Shown: positions 63,912 to 64,000 of the stretch, piece by piece
Layout: every line of letters begins with the position of its first letter
Numbering within the stretch: the stretch's first letter is position 1
Source: Sinorhizobium psoraleae
GTDB lineage: Bacteria; Pseudomonadota; Alphaproteobacteria; Rhizobiales; Rhizobiaceae
NCBI RefSeq assembly: GCF_013283645.1
Contig: NZ_JABEKV010000002.1
Coordinates: 1,185,798-1,249,797, forward strand
Length of the DNA: 64,000 nucleotides
Direction: 5' to 3'
Program-made: the position numbers and the translations under genes
The notes under the pieces: generated by a model
Seen by the model: the letters and a program-made list of their open reading frames with translations, nothing else
Told to the model about the DNA's origin: nothing
The model's database searches: none

Positions 63912-64000
63912 CCGGCTGTCCCACGCGATCTCCACGTAAGCAATTGCTTACGTTTCGGATCCAACCCGCGTCTCTCCCCTACGGCTGCCGCGCCAATTAA

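Overview
The window is a high-GC chromosomal segment of an alphaproteobacterium in the order Rhizobiales, most likely Sinorhizobium/Ensifer. Grounds: the gene at 13795-14964 reads closely like the S. meliloti aromatic aminotransferase TatA; an Irr-type iron box lies before mbfA; at least four copies of a ~105-bp two-palindrome intergenic element of the RIME type are present; and the gene content (exoD, cfa, a class III nucleotide cyclase, Cys-type SelT/W protein) fits. These identifications come from reading the sequence and family knowledge; no database search was run. No rRNA, tRNA, CRISPR array or insertion sequence was recognised.

Layout. 1-3872: end of a DUF1513 gene, an acetyltransferase, a thioesterase/nucleosidase pair and guaA. 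4040-11129: an accessory-looking block directly after the 3' end of guaA: an unknown protein, a TetR repressor with twin operators before a SnoaL-like gene, an SDR relic, a second SnoaL gene, and an efflux operon (HlyD adaptor, class III nucleotide cyclase, 14-TM MFS pump) divergent from a second TetR gene. 11332-17288: 2H phosphoesterase, M14-like deacylase, Lrp regulator, tatA, YitT protein, ArsC-like protein, YbaK and a glutathione transferase behind twin palindromes. 17569-23414: M29 aminopeptidase, P5C-reductase-like gene, EamA exporter divergent from a MarR gene across a strong palindrome, a quinone reductase between two direct repeats, and xseA.

23492-27698: a GT-C-like membrane protein divergent from a GT2 glycosyltransferase, a methyltransferase and an EmrE/ArnE-like small transporter. 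Together these resemble a lipid-linked sugar modification pathway and are the best candidate for an uncharacterised system here. 27736-35793: regulators, oxidoreductases, an M15-like protein and a YciE/F ferritin-like protein. 35946-41141 (minus strand): infC (ATT start), rpmI-rplT and pheS-pheT, with terminators separating three units. 41361-45472: hydrolase, transglutaminase-like protease, mbfA and cfa.

45626-48490: efp next to epmA-epmB, a complete EF-P beta-lysylation set. 48618-51492: an ECF41 sigma factor with its carboxymuconolactone-decarboxylase partner, a matching promoter and an MFS gene. 51606-58808: methyltransferase, OmpA-type lipoprotein, exoD, acetyltransferase with XRE-cupin regulator, MFS and lepA. 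58863-63911: acetyltransferases, GFA protein, Rnk-like protein, DoxX, SelT/W, a frameshifted YqaA-type membrane gene, an RNase D-like nuclease and a small secreted protein.
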